A DNA stretch of 64,000 nucleotides, taken from NCBI RefSeq assembly GCF_024347675.1, contig NZ_AP024881.1, positions 2,232,001 to 2,296,000 of the forward strand, in the 5' to 3' direction. Below, one piece after another: positions 28,835 through 38,000 of the stretch. The notes below the pieces were generated by a model. The model saw only the letters and a program-made list of their open reading frames with translations, was not told where the DNA came from and did not search any database. The DNA comes from Vibrio ishigakensis (lineage in GTDB: Bacteria; Pseudomonadota; Gammaproteobacteria; Enterobacterales; Vibrionaceae). Both the position numbers and the translations under genes were made by a program. The stretch's first letter is position 1. Every line of letters begins with the position of its first letter.

Positions 28835-29680
28835 CTACTGCAACATAAAGTAAAGCACAGTAAATACAGGGAAGGCAGCTGTTAGGCTATCGATACGGTC
28901 TAAAACGCCGCCATGGCCAGGAATGATGTTACTGCTATCTTTGATGCCAGCAACGCGCTTGAACATGCTTTCAACCAGATCACCTAATACTGAAATCACC
29001 ACAGTCACTAGGGTGAGCAGCATCATTAGCCAAGGGGTTGAAAACTCCAATCCGAACCAATGGGTTAAGCCCCAGCCGATAAGCATGGCTACAATAATAC
29101 CGCCAATCAGACCTTCAATGGTCTTGTTCGGGCTCACGCTAGGTGCCATCTTATGCTTGCCGAAGCGACGACCTGCGAAATAAGCGCCACTGTCTGCAGC
29201 CCAAACTAGAGCACATACGTACATCACAAGCTTGGCACCGTAGTAAAAGTCAGTATCGATATCGATAGCGCGCAGGGCTGCAATGCTCCAGAAGAAAGGA
29301 ACCAGAGTCAGTACGCCAAATACAAAACGCAGTAGGTCTGAATCTTTCCAGGCTGGAGTAGATTTCGGGTAGGTGATCGCTAGTGCACTTGCCACCAGCC
29401 ACCATATAGCGCCTGCGACTACGATTATTAGCAGCGCACCACTAAGTTCAGAAAGCTTTAATGTGCTTTCTGGGATGAATAGGAACGGGATTAAAAAACT
29501 GGCAAATAGCAGGACCATCTTTTGCGCTCGGGTACCCATCTCAACAAACTGGGTCCATTCCCACAGTCCTAGCAGGGTGATAAATCCGAGCATTAACATA
29601 AAGCCCGTTAGCGGCAGCATAAATACCCCAAGGATAACTAGGGGCGCAAGAATCAGTGCCGTGATAATGCGTTGCTTCAA
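28835..29680 (-). CDS. cdsA: Phosphatidate cytidylyltransferase (CDP-diglyceride synthase)
   Basis: CdsA makes CDP-diacylglycerol from CTP and phosphatidate at the inner membrane, the branch point to all phospholipids. The 281-residue protein is polytopic with about eight hydrophobic helices. The family signature near the C-terminus is present as KRVAGIKDSSNIIPGHGGVLDRIDS, cited here in two parts: KRVAGIKDSSNI and PGHGGVLDRIDS. It follows uppS by 10 bases. pgpA, further along phosphatidylglycerol synthesis, is at the right end of the window. Confidence 0.96.
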   Translation of the reverse strand: MKQRIITALILAPLVILGVFMLPLTGFMLMLGFITLLGLWEWTQFVEMGTRAQKMVLLFASFLIPFLFIPESTLKLSELSGALLIIVVAGAIWWLVASALAITYPKSTPAWKDSDLLRFVFGVLTLVPFFWSIAALRAIDIDTDFYYGAKLVMYVCALVWAADSGAYFAGRRFGKHKMAPSVSPNKTIEGLIGGIIVAMLIGWGLTHWFGLEFSTPWLMMLLTLVTVVISVLGDLVESMFKRVAGIKDSSNIIPGHGGVLDRIDSLTAAFPVFTVLYFMLQ

Positions 29681-29690
29681 AAGACTTTCC

Positions 29691-30446
29691 TTATTTTTGA
29701 TCCATTAGTGCTTTGATCTGCTCTCCGGTGCAACCAAAGCGGCGCTCACGATTCACAAACCATGAGATCGCCTCAGAGAGGGTATCCTCATCAAAATCTG
29801 GCCAATGCGTTTCACAGAAGTAGAACTCCGCATAAGCCACCTGCCACAACAAGAAGTTGCTTAAACGTGACTCACCGCTGGTGCGAATCAGCAGGTCCAC
29901 CTCAGGTAGATCGGACAGGCTAAGTGCGCCTGACATCAGCTGTTCGTTGATATCACTAGGCTGGATTTCACCCTTGGCCACTTGCTGTGCCAGTGACTGA
30001 GTTGCCTGAACGATATCCCACTTGCCGCCATAGTTAGCCGCAACGTTAATCACCAAGCCTTGGTTGTTCTTGGTCAGCTCCTCTGCCTCAGCGATTTTTT
30101 CCTGAAGTTTAGGAGAAAAACGGCTCTTATCACCAATGATTCTTAGCTTAAGGTCGTTTTTGTGCAGTCGCTTTACTTCTTTAGAAAGCAAAGTGATGAA
30201 GAGATCCATTAGCAAGCTAACTTCTTCCTCTGGACGACGCCAGTTTTCGCTACTAAATGCGAAAAAAGTTACCGCTTTAACCCCAAGTTTTGCTGCTGCA
30301 GTAATGGTTTTTCTTACCGCATTAACCCCTTTTTTATGGCCGAATACACGCGGCTTACCCTGAGCTTTAGCCCAGCGACCGTTACCGTCCATAATGAAGG
30401 CAATATGTTGCGGAAGCGCAGCATTGGAGAGAGGAATGTCAGACAT
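29691..30446 (-). CDS. uppS: Undecaprenyl diphosphate synthase
   Basis: UppS extends farnesyl diphosphate with eight cis isoprene units to make the C55 carrier for peptidoglycan and O-antigen. It has 251 residues. The catalytic Asp is in [16 protein letters not shown] near residue 20, and GHKKG follows. [12 protein letters not shown] and the C-terminal [15 protein letters not shown] complete the cis-prenyltransferase signature. The substrate supplier ispA is also in the window. It is downstream of frr after a terminator and upstream of cdsA. Confidence 0.97.
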   Translation of the reverse strand: MSDIPLSNAALPQHIAFIMDGNGRWAKAQGKPRVFGHKKGVNAVRKTITAAAKLGVKAVTFFAFSSENWRRPEEEVSLLMDLFITLLSKEVKRLHKNDLKLRIIGDKSRFSPKLQEKIAEAEELTKNNQGLVINVAANYGGKWDIVQATQSLAQQVAKGEIQPSDINEQLMSGALSLSDLPEVDLLIRTSGESRLSNFLLWQVAYAEFYFCETHWPDFDEDTLSEAISWFVNRERRFGCTGEQIKALMDQK

Positions 30447-30485
30447 AAAAGATCAATAAAATGAAACAGGTGGGAGATAATAGCA

Positions 30486-30517
30486 GAAAAAAACGCTGCA
30501 CAGTAGGGCAGCGTTTT
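30486..30517 (-). terminator. Intrinsic terminator after frr
   Basis: A perfect 10-bp stem, AAAACGCTGC/GCAGCGTTTT, has seven A on the left, giving a strong U-tract in minus-strand RNA. It lies about 23 bases past the frr stop, so uppS needs a promoter in the short gap 30447-30485 or read-through. Confidence 0.9.
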
Positions 30518-30539
30518 GTATCTACAAGAGGCGGAAATA

Positions 30540-31097
30540 TTAAACTTCCATCAGCTCTTTTTCTTTAGCACCAAGTACTTCGTCTACTTTCTTAACAGCA
30601 GCGTCAGTTAGTTTTTGAACTTCGTCTTGTGCTTTACGATCTTCATCTTCAGAGATTTCTTTATCTTTTAGAAGCGCTTTAAAGTCGCTGTTTGCGTCAC
30701 GACGGATGTTACGGATAGCAACACGAGCGCCTTCAGCTTCACCACGAACGATCTTAACTAGGTCTTTACGACGCTCTTCCGTTAGCGGTGGAAGTGGAAC
30801 GCGGATTACAGTGCCAGCAGACATTGGGTTTAGACCTAGGTCAGACTGCATGATTGCTTTTTCAACTTTAGGAGCAAGCTCTTTGTCGAATACTGTGATA
30901 GCAAGAGTACGTGCGTCTTCTGCGATTACGTTAGCTACTTGGTTTAGAGGCGTTGGTGCGCCGTAGTACTCAACCGAGATACCAGAAAGTAGGCTCGGGT
31001 GTGCACGACCAGTACGTACTTTAGAAAGAGTGGTTTTTAGTGCTTCAACGCTTTTTTCCATGCGCTGCTGAGCATCTTGTTGGATTTCGTTAATCAC
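30540..31097 (-). CDS. frr: Ribosome recycling factor
   Basis: RRF splits post-termination ribosomes together with EF-G. It has 185 residues, the exact family length. The three-helix-bundle sequence is typical: [20 protein letters not shown], then [14 protein letters not shown] in the beta domain, and [13 protein letters not shown]. It follows pyrH by 45 bp, and a strong terminator ends the unit. Confidence 0.97.
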   Translation of the reverse strand: MINEIQQDAQQRMEKSVEALKTTLSKVRTGRAHPSLLSGISVEYYGAPTPLNQVANVIAEDARTLAITVFDKELAPKVEKAIMQSDLGLNPMSAGTVIRVPLPPLTEERRKDLVKIVRGEAEGARVAIRNIRRDANSDFKALLKDKEISEDEDRKAQDEVQKLTDAAVKKVDEVLGAKEKELMEV

Positions 31098-31142
31098 GAT
31101 GTCACCTATAATTATTTTTGATTTGGGTCTTGATTCGCGGAA

Positions 31143-31871
31143 TTATGCTTCGGTGATCAAGGTACCTTCAGATTCGCCCATCACTACACGACGTAGCGCA
31201 CCTGGTTTATTCATGTTAAACACGCGGATCGGCATTTTGTGGTCACGCGCTAGTGTGAATGCAGCAAGGTCCATAACTTTTAGCTCTTGCTCTAGCACAG
31301 CATTGTACGACAAGTTTGAGTAAAGTTCAGCGTCTGGGTTCTTCACAGGGTCAGCATTGTATACGCCGTCAACTTTTGTTGCTTTTAGAACAACGTCAGC
31401 TTCGATTTCGATACCACGTAGACATGCAGCAGAGTCAGTTGTGAAGAATGGGTTACCTGTACCTGCAGAGAAGATAACTACACGGCCTTGACGAAGTTCA
31501 CGGATAGCGTCTGCCCAGTTGTAGTCGTCACACACACCCTTAAGAGGGATAGCTGACATTACACGTGCGTTTACGTAAGCACGGTGCAGTGCGTCACGCA
31601 TTGCTAGGCCGTTCATTACTGTTGCTAGCATACCCATGTGGTCACCCACTACGCGGTTCATACCTGCTTCAGCCAGACCTGCGCCGCGGAAAAGGTTACC
31701 ACCACCGATAACAACACCCACTTCTACGCCAAGTTCTACAAGCTCCTTAACTTCCTGGGCCATACGATCCAAGATCGCTGGATCGATGCCGAAGCCTTCA
31801 TCACCTTGAAGTGCTTCACCACTCAGTTTTAACAAAATACGCTGATACGCCGGTTTTGGGTTTGTAGTCAT
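31143..31871 (-). CDS. pyrH: UMP kinase
   Basis: PyrH phosphorylates UMP to UDP with ATP and is allosterically controlled by GTP and UTP. The 242-residue amino acid kinase-fold protein begins [20 protein letters not shown]. It has [13 protein letters not shown] and an acidic [13 protein letters not shown] region for substrate binding. It is between tsf and frr, the conserved order. The 219-bp gap upstream to tsf holds a terminator and a tandem heptamer array. Confidence 0.97.
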   Translation of the reverse strand: MTTNPKPAYQRILLKLSGEALQGDEGFGIDPAILDRMAQEVKELVELGVEVGVVIGGGNLFRGAGLAEAGMNRVVGDHMGMLATVMNGLAMRDALHRAYVNARVMSAIPLKGVCDDYNWADAIRELRQGRVVIFSAGTGNPFFTTDSAACLRGIEIEADVVLKATKVDGVYNADPVKNPDAELYSNLSYNAVLEQELKVMDLAAFTLARDHKMPIRVFNMNKPGALRRVVMGESEGTLITEA

Positions 31872-31957
31872 GGAGTATACCTACCAAGTCAGTTTGTCGA
31901 TTAACAGTCGTGAATAGAGACTAGAATCAAGCTTTAAGCCGTAAGCCTTCAGCTGTC

Positions 31958-31992
31958 TGATAGCTGATAGCTGATAGCTGATAGCTGATAGC
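31958..31992. repeat. Five perfect tandem copies of the heptamer TGATAGC
   Basis: Five exact head-to-tail copies of TGATAGC are followed by TTTTTAG. The tract is in the tsf-pyrH gap, 87 bases upstream of the pyrH start and downstream of the tsf terminator. Such arrays change copy number by slippage. Because the array is non-coding, any effect would be on pyrH leader length or promoter spacing. Confidence 0.95.
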
Positions 31993-32037
31993 TTTTTAGT
32001 CTACATTCAGCACTGCTAAATTTGGATACCCTTTCAT

Positions 32038-32065
32038 AAAAAGACCGTAGCAATTGCCACGGTCT
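32038..32065 (-). terminator. Intrinsic terminator after tsf
   Basis: AGACCGT (32042-32048) and ACGGTCT (32059-32065) form a stem with a partly self-pairing loop; five A at 32038-32042 give U in minus-strand RNA. It closes the rpsB-tsf operon, so pyrH is transcribed separately or by read-through. Confidence 0.85.
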
Positions 32066-32090
32066 CTATGTGTTCGCTTAAGGCTAATGA

Positions 32091-32933
32091 TTAACCTTTT
32101 TGCGCTGCAGCAACTTCGTCAGCGAAGCTCATTTCTTCGCCTTTGTCGATACCTTCACCTACTACTAGGCAAACGAAAGAAGAAACTGATGCGCCACGCT
32201 CTTTAAGGATTTCGCCTACAGATTTCTTAGGCTCCATTACGAACGCTTGGCCAGTTAGAGAGATTTCGCCAGTGAACTTCTTCATGCGGCCGATAACCAT
32301 CTTTTCAGCGATTTCAGCAGGCTTGCCTTCGTTCATTGCGATCTCAACTTGAACCGCTTTCTCTTTCTCAACTACGTCAGCTGGTACGTCTTCTGGGTTA
32401 ACGAACTCAGGACGAGATGCAGCAACGTGCATTGCAACGTGCTTAAGAGTTTCTGCGTCGCCTTCACCAGCAACAACAACACCGATCTTCTCACCGTGAC
32501 GGTAAGCAGCAAGTGCAGTACCTTCAACGTACTGTACGCGACGGATGTTTACGTTCTCACCGATTTTAGCTACTAGAGCAACACGAGTTTCTTCGAATTT
32601 CTCTTTTAGCTCTTCAACAGAAGCTTTAGAAGCTAGAGCAGCAGCAGCAACTTCTTCAGCGAAAGCTGTGAAGTTTTCATCTTTAGCAACGAAGTCAGTT
32701 TGGCAGTTAACTTCAAGAAGAACAGCAACACCGTTTTCTTCTTTGATGATGATTGCACCTTCAGCAGCTACGTTACCTGCTTTCTTAGCAGCTTTAGCAG
32801 CACCAGATTTACGCATGTTTTCGATTGCTAGTTCGATGTCGCCGTTAGTTTCGTTCAGCGCCTTCTTACAGTCCATCATGCCTGCGCCAGTGCGGTCGCG
32901 CAGTTCTTTTACTAGAGCAGCAGTTACAGCCAT
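32091..32933 (-). CDS. tsf: Elongation factor Ts
   Basis: EF-Ts is the guanine nucleotide exchange factor for EF-Tu. The 280-residue protein has the N-terminal [18 protein letters not shown] signature near residue 16 and [13 protein letters not shown], then the paired core subdomains with [10 protein letters not shown]. Codon use looks strongly biased toward preferred codons, as expected for high expression. It is downstream of rpsB, with an attenuator-like hairpin and a second structured repeat between. Confidence 0.97.
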   Translation of the reverse strand: MAVTAALVKELRDRTGAGMMDCKKALNETNGDIELAIENMRKSGAAKAAKKAGNVAAEGAIIIKEENGVAVLLEVNCQTDFVAKDENFTAFAEEVAAAALASKASVEELKEKFEETRVALVAKIGENVNIRRVQYVEGTALAAYRHGEKIGVVVAGEGDAETLKHVAMHVAASRPEFVNPEDVPADVVEKEKAVQVEIAMNEGKPAEIAEKMVIGRMKKFTGEISLTGQAFVMEPKKSVGEILKERGASVSSFVCLVVGEGIDKGEEMSFADEVAAAQKG

Positions 32934-32963
32934 TCTCTAATTCCTCAGTTGATTCAAAAAGGT

Positions 32964-32993
32964 AAAATTCAGGGGCCTAAATTGGGCCCCTGA
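32964..32993 (-). terminator. Terminator-like attenuator between rpsB and tsf
   Basis: TCAGGGGCC/GGCCCCTGA is a perfect 9-bp GC-rich stem with a 7-base loop. On the minus strand it is followed by AATTTTA, a weak U-tract. It is downstream of rpsB and upstream of tsf, so it probably attenuates tsf relative to rpsB, as the shared operon requires read-through. Confidence 0.7.
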
Positions 32994-33003
32994 TGCATAC
33001 TAG

Positions 33004-33045
33004 CACTTAGTTTATATTGTATGTCGTATTCCGACAAACTAAGTG
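33004..33045. repeat. Perfect 10-bp inverted repeat in the rpsB-tsf spacer
   Basis: CACTTAGTTT (33004-33013) and AAACTAAGTG (33036-33045) are exact inverted copies. They enclose a 5-bp TGTCG/CGACA pair and are flanked by CTAG on both sides. It lies just past the rpsB stop and before the attenuator hairpin. An RNA-processing or mRNA-stability element is possible. Confidence 0.65.
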
Positions 33046-33061
33046 TGGCTAGGAGCCGCTA

Positions 33062-33793
33062 TTACTCAGCTTCTTCTACGAAACCGTCTTTGTCAGCAGC
33101 AGTAGCAACGTCTTTGTTGCGACCTTCAGTTACAGCTGAAGCAGCAGCGTTTAGGTAAAGTTGTACAGCGCGGATAGCGTCGTCGTTACCTGGGATGATG
33201 TAATCAACACCGTCAGGATCAGAGTTAGTATCAACAACAGCGTATACTGGGATACCTAGGTTGTTAGCTTCTTTAACTGCAATGTGCTCGTGATCAGCAT
33301 CGATTACGAATAGAGCGTCTGGTAGGCCGCCCATGTCTTTGATACCACCAAGAGATTTCTCTAGCTTCTCCATTTCGCGAGTACGCATTAGAGCTTCTTT
33401 CTTAGTTAGCTTCTCAAAAGTACCGTCTTGAGCTTGAGCTTCTAGGTCTTTTAGACGCTTGATAGACTGACGAACAGTTTTGTAGTTTGTTAGCATACCG
33501 CCCAACCAGCGGTTGTTAACGTAGAATTGGTTGCTTGCGATTGCAGCTTCTTTAACAGCTTCAGATGCAGCGCGCTTAGTACCAACGAAAAGAACTTTAC
33601 CTTTTTTCTCGCCAACTTTAGCAATTTCAGCTAGAGCTTCGTTGAACATTGGAACAGTTTTTTCTAGGTTGATGATATGAACCTTATTACGAGCACCAAA
33701 GATGAATGGCTTCATTTTTGGGTTCCAGTAACGAGTCTGGTGACCGAAGTGAACACCAGCTTTTAGCATATCGCGCATTGATACAGTTGCCAT
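33062..33793 (-). CDS. rpsB: 30S ribosomal protein S2
   Basis: S2 binds at the head-body junction of the 30S subunit. The start is ATG at 33791-33793 (243 residues), giving [18 protein letters not shown] as in E. coli, with GAGG upstream. The frame stays open for 87 bases further upstream, but that part is the structured leader. Family segments include [20 protein letters not shown] and [14 protein letters not shown]. The ribosomal coiled-coil insert and an acidic C-terminus are present. It heads the rpsB-tsf operon, divergent from map. Confidence 0.97.
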   Translation of the reverse strand: MATVSMRDMLKAGVHFGHQTRYWNPKMKPFIFGARNKVHIINLEKTVPMFNEALAEIAKVGEKKGKVLFVGTKRAASEAVKEAAIASNQFYVNNRWLGGMLTNYKTVRQSIKRLKDLEAQAQDGTFEKLTKKEALMRTREMEKLEKSLGGIKDMGGLPDALFVIDADHEHIAVKEANNLGIPVYAVVDTNSDPDGVDYIIPGNDDAIRAVQLYLNAAASAVTEGRNKDVATAADKDGFVEEAE

Positions 33794-33895
33794 TTTAAAA
33801 TCCTCTATGGGGTTAGGCCTCCACATTTCCCATGGTTTCGACCTCATAAACTCTATGAGTTCTTGGGCACCCCGAAACATGTGACGAAATGTGTG
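33794..33895 (-). promoter_or_regulatory. Structured rpsB 5' leader, probable S2 autoregulatory element
   Basis: Several pairings can form in the minus-strand leader: GGGGT 33809-33813 with ACCCC 33869-33873; CACATTTC 33822-33829 with GAAATGTG 33886-33893; CTCATA 33843-33848 with TATGAG 33854-33859; and GTTTCG 33835-33840 with CGAAAC 33873-33878, an alternative to the first. In E. coli, S2 represses rpsB-tsf through its 5' untranslated region, and this leader lies in the same place. The upstream -10 candidate on the minus strand (TATAAA, 33980-33985) has a GC-rich discriminator. Confidence 0.65.
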
Positions 33896-34051
33896 TGAAT
33901 TAAAAATAAAGTTATGTGAAACGGATTTCTGCTTCGCCCTAGCTTTAGCTGGAAGAAAACAGATTCCATCTCGGCGCGCTTTATACCATAAAAACCGAGC
34001 AAATTACCAGTAAATTATTTCCCCTAGACTGGGTTTGAGTTTGATTTTCAT

Positions 34052-34079
34052 TTGCGCCGTATAAAGAGATTGTTAGAAT
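34052..34079 (+). promoter_or_regulatory. Putative map promoter
   Basis: TTGCGC (34052-34057), a 16-base spacer and TAGAAT (34074-34079) resemble a sigma-70 promoter ending 34 bases before the map ATG. The site is called on sequence alone. Confidence 0.5.
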
Positions 34080-34113
34080 AGCCGCAACTTGAAGCGAATA
34101 AACTGAGTAGTGC

Positions 34114-34989
34114 ATGTCGATTAAAATCAAAACCGAAGCTGAAATAGAGAAAATGCGCGCCGCTGGTAAGCTGGCTGCACAAGTTCTTGAGATGATTGAA
34201 CCCCATGTGAAAGAGGGTGTAACCACTGAAGAGCTAAACCGCATCTGTCACGAGTTTACCCTTGAGAACGGGGCCTACTCCGCACCTCTTGATTATCACG
34301 GTTTCCCAAAATCGATCTGTACCTCTATTAACCATATCGTTTGCCACGGCATTCCAGCAGAAACTGATGCTAAAGGTAGCAACGGTCAAGATAAGCCAGC
34401 GGTTCTAAAAAACGGAGACATCGTAAATATCGACATCACGGTAATCATCCCAGATGACGAAAATGCCGACCTAAGCGTTCGTCCGAAAGGCTACCATGGT
34501 GACACCTCTAAGATGTTCCTAATCGGCGATGTTGCTCCAGCAGACAAGCGCCTGTGCATGGTAGCTCAAGAAGCTCTGTATCTTGGCATGAAGCAAGTAA
34601 AACCTGGTGCTACCGTTGGTGATATCGGTACCGCTATCGAGAAGTACATCAAAGAGAACAACAAGAAGAACCCACGCAACAAGTTCTCTATCGTAAAAGA
34701 CTTCTGTGGTCACGGCATCGGCAATGAGTTCCATGAAGAACCTCAGGTTGTTCACTACAAAAACTTCGACCGCCGCGTTCTGAAGGAAGGTATGTGCTTT
34801 ACTATCGAACCAATGATCAACGCAGGTAAATTCGGTTGCTCTATCGACGGTGAAGACAACTGGACTGTTTACACCGGCGATGGCAAGAATTCTGCACAGT
34901 GGGAGCATACTATCGTTGTTACCAAAGACGGTTGTGAAGTGCTTACTCTGCGTAGTGACGACACTATTCCTCGCTTGATGGTTAACTAG
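34114..34989 (+). CDS. map: Type I methionine aminopeptidase
   Basis: Map removes the initiator Met from nascent proteins whose second residue is small. The five metal ligands are seen as NIDITV (Asp), GDTSKMF (Asp), FCGHGIGNEFHEEP (His), TIEPMINAGK (Glu) and WEHTIVVT (Glu). At 291 residues it exceeds E. coli Map (264) through extra segments: SNGQDKPAV near residue 90, DDENADLSVRPKG near 115 and NNKKNPRNKFS near 190. It is divergent from rpsB, as usual. The normal downstream partner glnD is displaced by an HD-GYP gene. Confidence 0.95.
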   Translation: MSIKIKTEAEIEKMRAAGKLAAQVLEMIEPHVKEGVTTEELNRICHEFTLENGAYSAPLDYHGFPKSICTSINHIVCHGIPAETDAKGSNGQDKPAVLKNGDIVNIDITVIIPDDENADLSVRPKGYHGDTSKMFLIGDVAPADKRLCMVAQEALYLGMKQVKPGATVGDIGTAIEKYIKENNKKNPRNKFSIVKDFCGHGIGNEFHEEPQVVHYKNFDRRVLKEGMCFTIEPMINAGKFGCSIDGEDNWTVYTGDGKNSAQWEHTIVVTKDGCEVLTLRSDDTIPRLMVN

Positions 34990-35010
34990 TCATCAATACC
35001 AAACAGAATC

Positions 35011-35035
35011 AAGGCCAGCTTATGCTGGCCTTTTT
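35011..35035 (+). terminator. Intrinsic terminator after map
   Basis: A perfect 9-bp AAGGCCAGC/GCTGGCCTT stem with a TTAT loop runs into five T. The convergent HD-GYP gene stops two bases further on. Confidence 0.92.
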
Positions 35036-35036
35036 G

Positions 35037-38000
35037 TTAGATACGATATTCTTCAATGTCAATCTCGTCTAATTGCTCTGGTCCTAGATATTGCTCTGCA
35101 TACGCCATATAGAGCTTACTCTCTAAAAAGAGTTGATACACCTCTTTGTCCAAATGCTCGTCCAGCACCATAAAGCGCATAATACGCAGTGATTCACTCA
35201 GACTCTTGGCCTTCTTATAAGGTCTATCTGCAGCGGTGAGCGCCTCAAATACATCAGCAAGTGCCATGATACGCTCTGGGATACTCAGCTCATCACCCTT
35301 CAGTTGTCTAGGATAACCTGTGCCTTTCATGGTTTCATGGTGGGTAGACGCATAGCGAGGAACTTTAGCTAACTCTGCAGGGAAAGGCATACGCTCAAGC
35401 ATCTTAATGGTGCCGACGATATGTTCGTTGATCTTAAATCTGTCTTCCGCTGTCAAGGTGCCCTTCTGGATACTAAGGTTATAAACCTCACCTCGATTGG
35501 CAAGATTCTCGGGCACCGGCATCTTTATCTCAAACTTAGGGTCAAACTCTATCTTGGTCGGATGAGGAACTATATGTTCTGCTTTGTCCGCCAACAACTG
35601 CTCTAGCGCTGGGGTAGTCGAGGTTACACCGGTGTCTTTTAAATGACGCTCCTCTTCGGGTGATAACCCTAGAGTGTTGTCCAGATACCGTGTCCAGGTA
35701 CGTTGGGCGATAGCTTGAATACGGTCTATCGCCTCTTGATCCATAAACTCGCCACCCACGTTGGCGCTAGCTACTTCAGCAAACTCCTGTTTCAGTTGAT
35801 CTATATTTGCTTGAAGCTCACTGTCCAGTTCTGGGGCTAGCTGAGGGGATTTCTGTTGATAGAAGGCGATGATCTGATCGCGAATCAACACCTCAAAGCG
35901 AGTACGAATCTCATGAATGCGGTTGTAATTCGCTTCAAGCTTGGAGCCCTTATCTACTATATGTTCAGGTGTGGTGATCTTGCCACAGTCATGAAGCCAA
36001 GCCGCAATCCTAAACTCACGGCGCTGTTTATCGTTCTCAAAGGCAAAATCAGCAAACGGACCTGATTGGCTCTGCTCCGCCTCTTTGACCAACATCAAGG
36101 CGAGCTCAGGCACTCGATTACAGTGTCCTGCCGTGTATGGTGACTTGTCATCGATAGCCTGAGCGATCATCTTGATAAAGGATTCAATAAACTCCTCTTG
36201 AGTACGCTCGTGCTCCTCAAGAGCGTCTGAGGTCTCTTTGATTGAACGCGATAAAGAGTCAATCTCCACTATCCTAGAGTCTACCAAAGCAACCTCTTTG
36301 TATCGGCGCTCTCGCACATGAGAGGTTTGCTCTATCAAAAACCTAATCGGATTAACTATAGGCCCGGCAAAAAATCCCGATAAGGGTATAAGTAGCAGGA
36401 GTATTGCAGCTGAAGCGCTGATAGACGTGAGAACACTATTTTGCGTTTGCTCTAGTAAAAGTGCGCTGGGTACGGTAATCGCGAAGTACTCCCTGCCACT
36501 CTCAAACAGGTCAAGCTCAGTCACAAAAACAATATGACTCTCACCATCTAAGGTTTGTTCAACCAACTGATCTCTTAGCTTCTCGTCTTTGGTCGCCTTG
36601 AGCAAAAACTCATGTGGCACTATCCCTGAATTACTCTCTTGTTCCAGCCACTTTTTAGATAGAAAAGCTCGCTCCTCTTTCGACACATCACTTAGGGCAA
36701 GATCCAACAAGGCCAACAGTGCCGGATTAGATTTATCAATCACAAGGTGAAACGAATCGAAGTCTTCAAATCCTTTAGGTAACGCAATAGATTGCAATTG
36801 AGTTTTCTTTAAGAATCTCTGTTTCATTACCCGACTAAGAATGACCTCAAGGTCAATTACTGCGTCTAGCTCTTGTTTTTCCAAGGCGAATAAAGCTTCA
36901 TGCAGCTCATCAAACTCCTGAAATTGAATCTCTGGGAAGGCGCGCATCAAGGGCTCGATGATTGACCAGCCGGACAACACCCCTAGCCTTTTCCCTTTCA
37001 ACTGCTCAAGCTCAGTGTAATCATCCCCCAGTTGGGCTAGTGCAAAATCAAATCGAGCGAGTGGACGACTCAGGTTGCCCAGTTCACGGTTACTCTGATT
37101 ATTCGATACAGGATGGAGCACATCCAACTGACCTGCACGAAAGTTTTCTACCAGCTGTTTCCAGGTAAATCCATTGATAAAGCTGACATCCAAACCCGTT
37201 TTTAAAGACAAAATCTTAATAAGGTCAACCATGTAACCTGACGGTTGCCCTCTGAGTGAAAAATCTAAAGGAGGCCAATTAGCCTCATTAGAGACCTTAA
37301 TGGTGCCCATTGACTTGACCAAATGCTCCAACTCAGGTGACAACTGCATTGGCTCGACCTCAGGAAGGTTTTTCAACTGTTCAAGGCGAGAGCCCGCCCC
37401 GAGGTTTCCTGTTTCGCCATAGATAAAAAACTCTACGCCATCATGGTTAAGTGCATCACCAATCTCATTGGCAATATCCAAAGCGATAGAGCCGAGTACG
37501 ACATCAATACCAACAACGGCATCTGAACCATCTATTGCTTTTGAATAAGTTTGACCACTCACAGGAACAACCTGGAACAAATAAGGCTGAGTCTTGAACA
37601 GCTCACGATCATCCGCGCCAACAAACCAAGGCCTTTGATTGGCTTGATAGCGGGAAAATTCACTGCGAGTCGCCGTGGTCTCTAAGTCACTGGTTAAAAA
37701 TGTTAGCTCTCTCGTTTTATTCTCTGGCATAACCCTTGCAACAACCCACCTATCTTGTTCGGAAGCCCCCAATCTGGCACGCAGGTCTCGCATGGCTTCT
37801 AGGTTTATCACCTGAAAAAAATCACCATCTGCCTGCCCCACATAAATACTGTAAAAGTGCGGTGAGGCCTCTAACAAAGTAATGAATACATCGCGAGTAA
37901 AGGCTCCCTGTTCAAACTCAGTTAGAGGCATGCCTATCTGAGATAACAGCTCGGTAGAATTTGAGAAATAATCGTCCAGTCTATTTACATCGTGCGCAAT

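Noticed and set aside
33794..33880. In-frame 5' extension of rpsB
   Set aside because: The open frame upstream of the ATG at 33793 is the structured leader; S2 starts at MATVSMRDM and a GAGG site precedes it.
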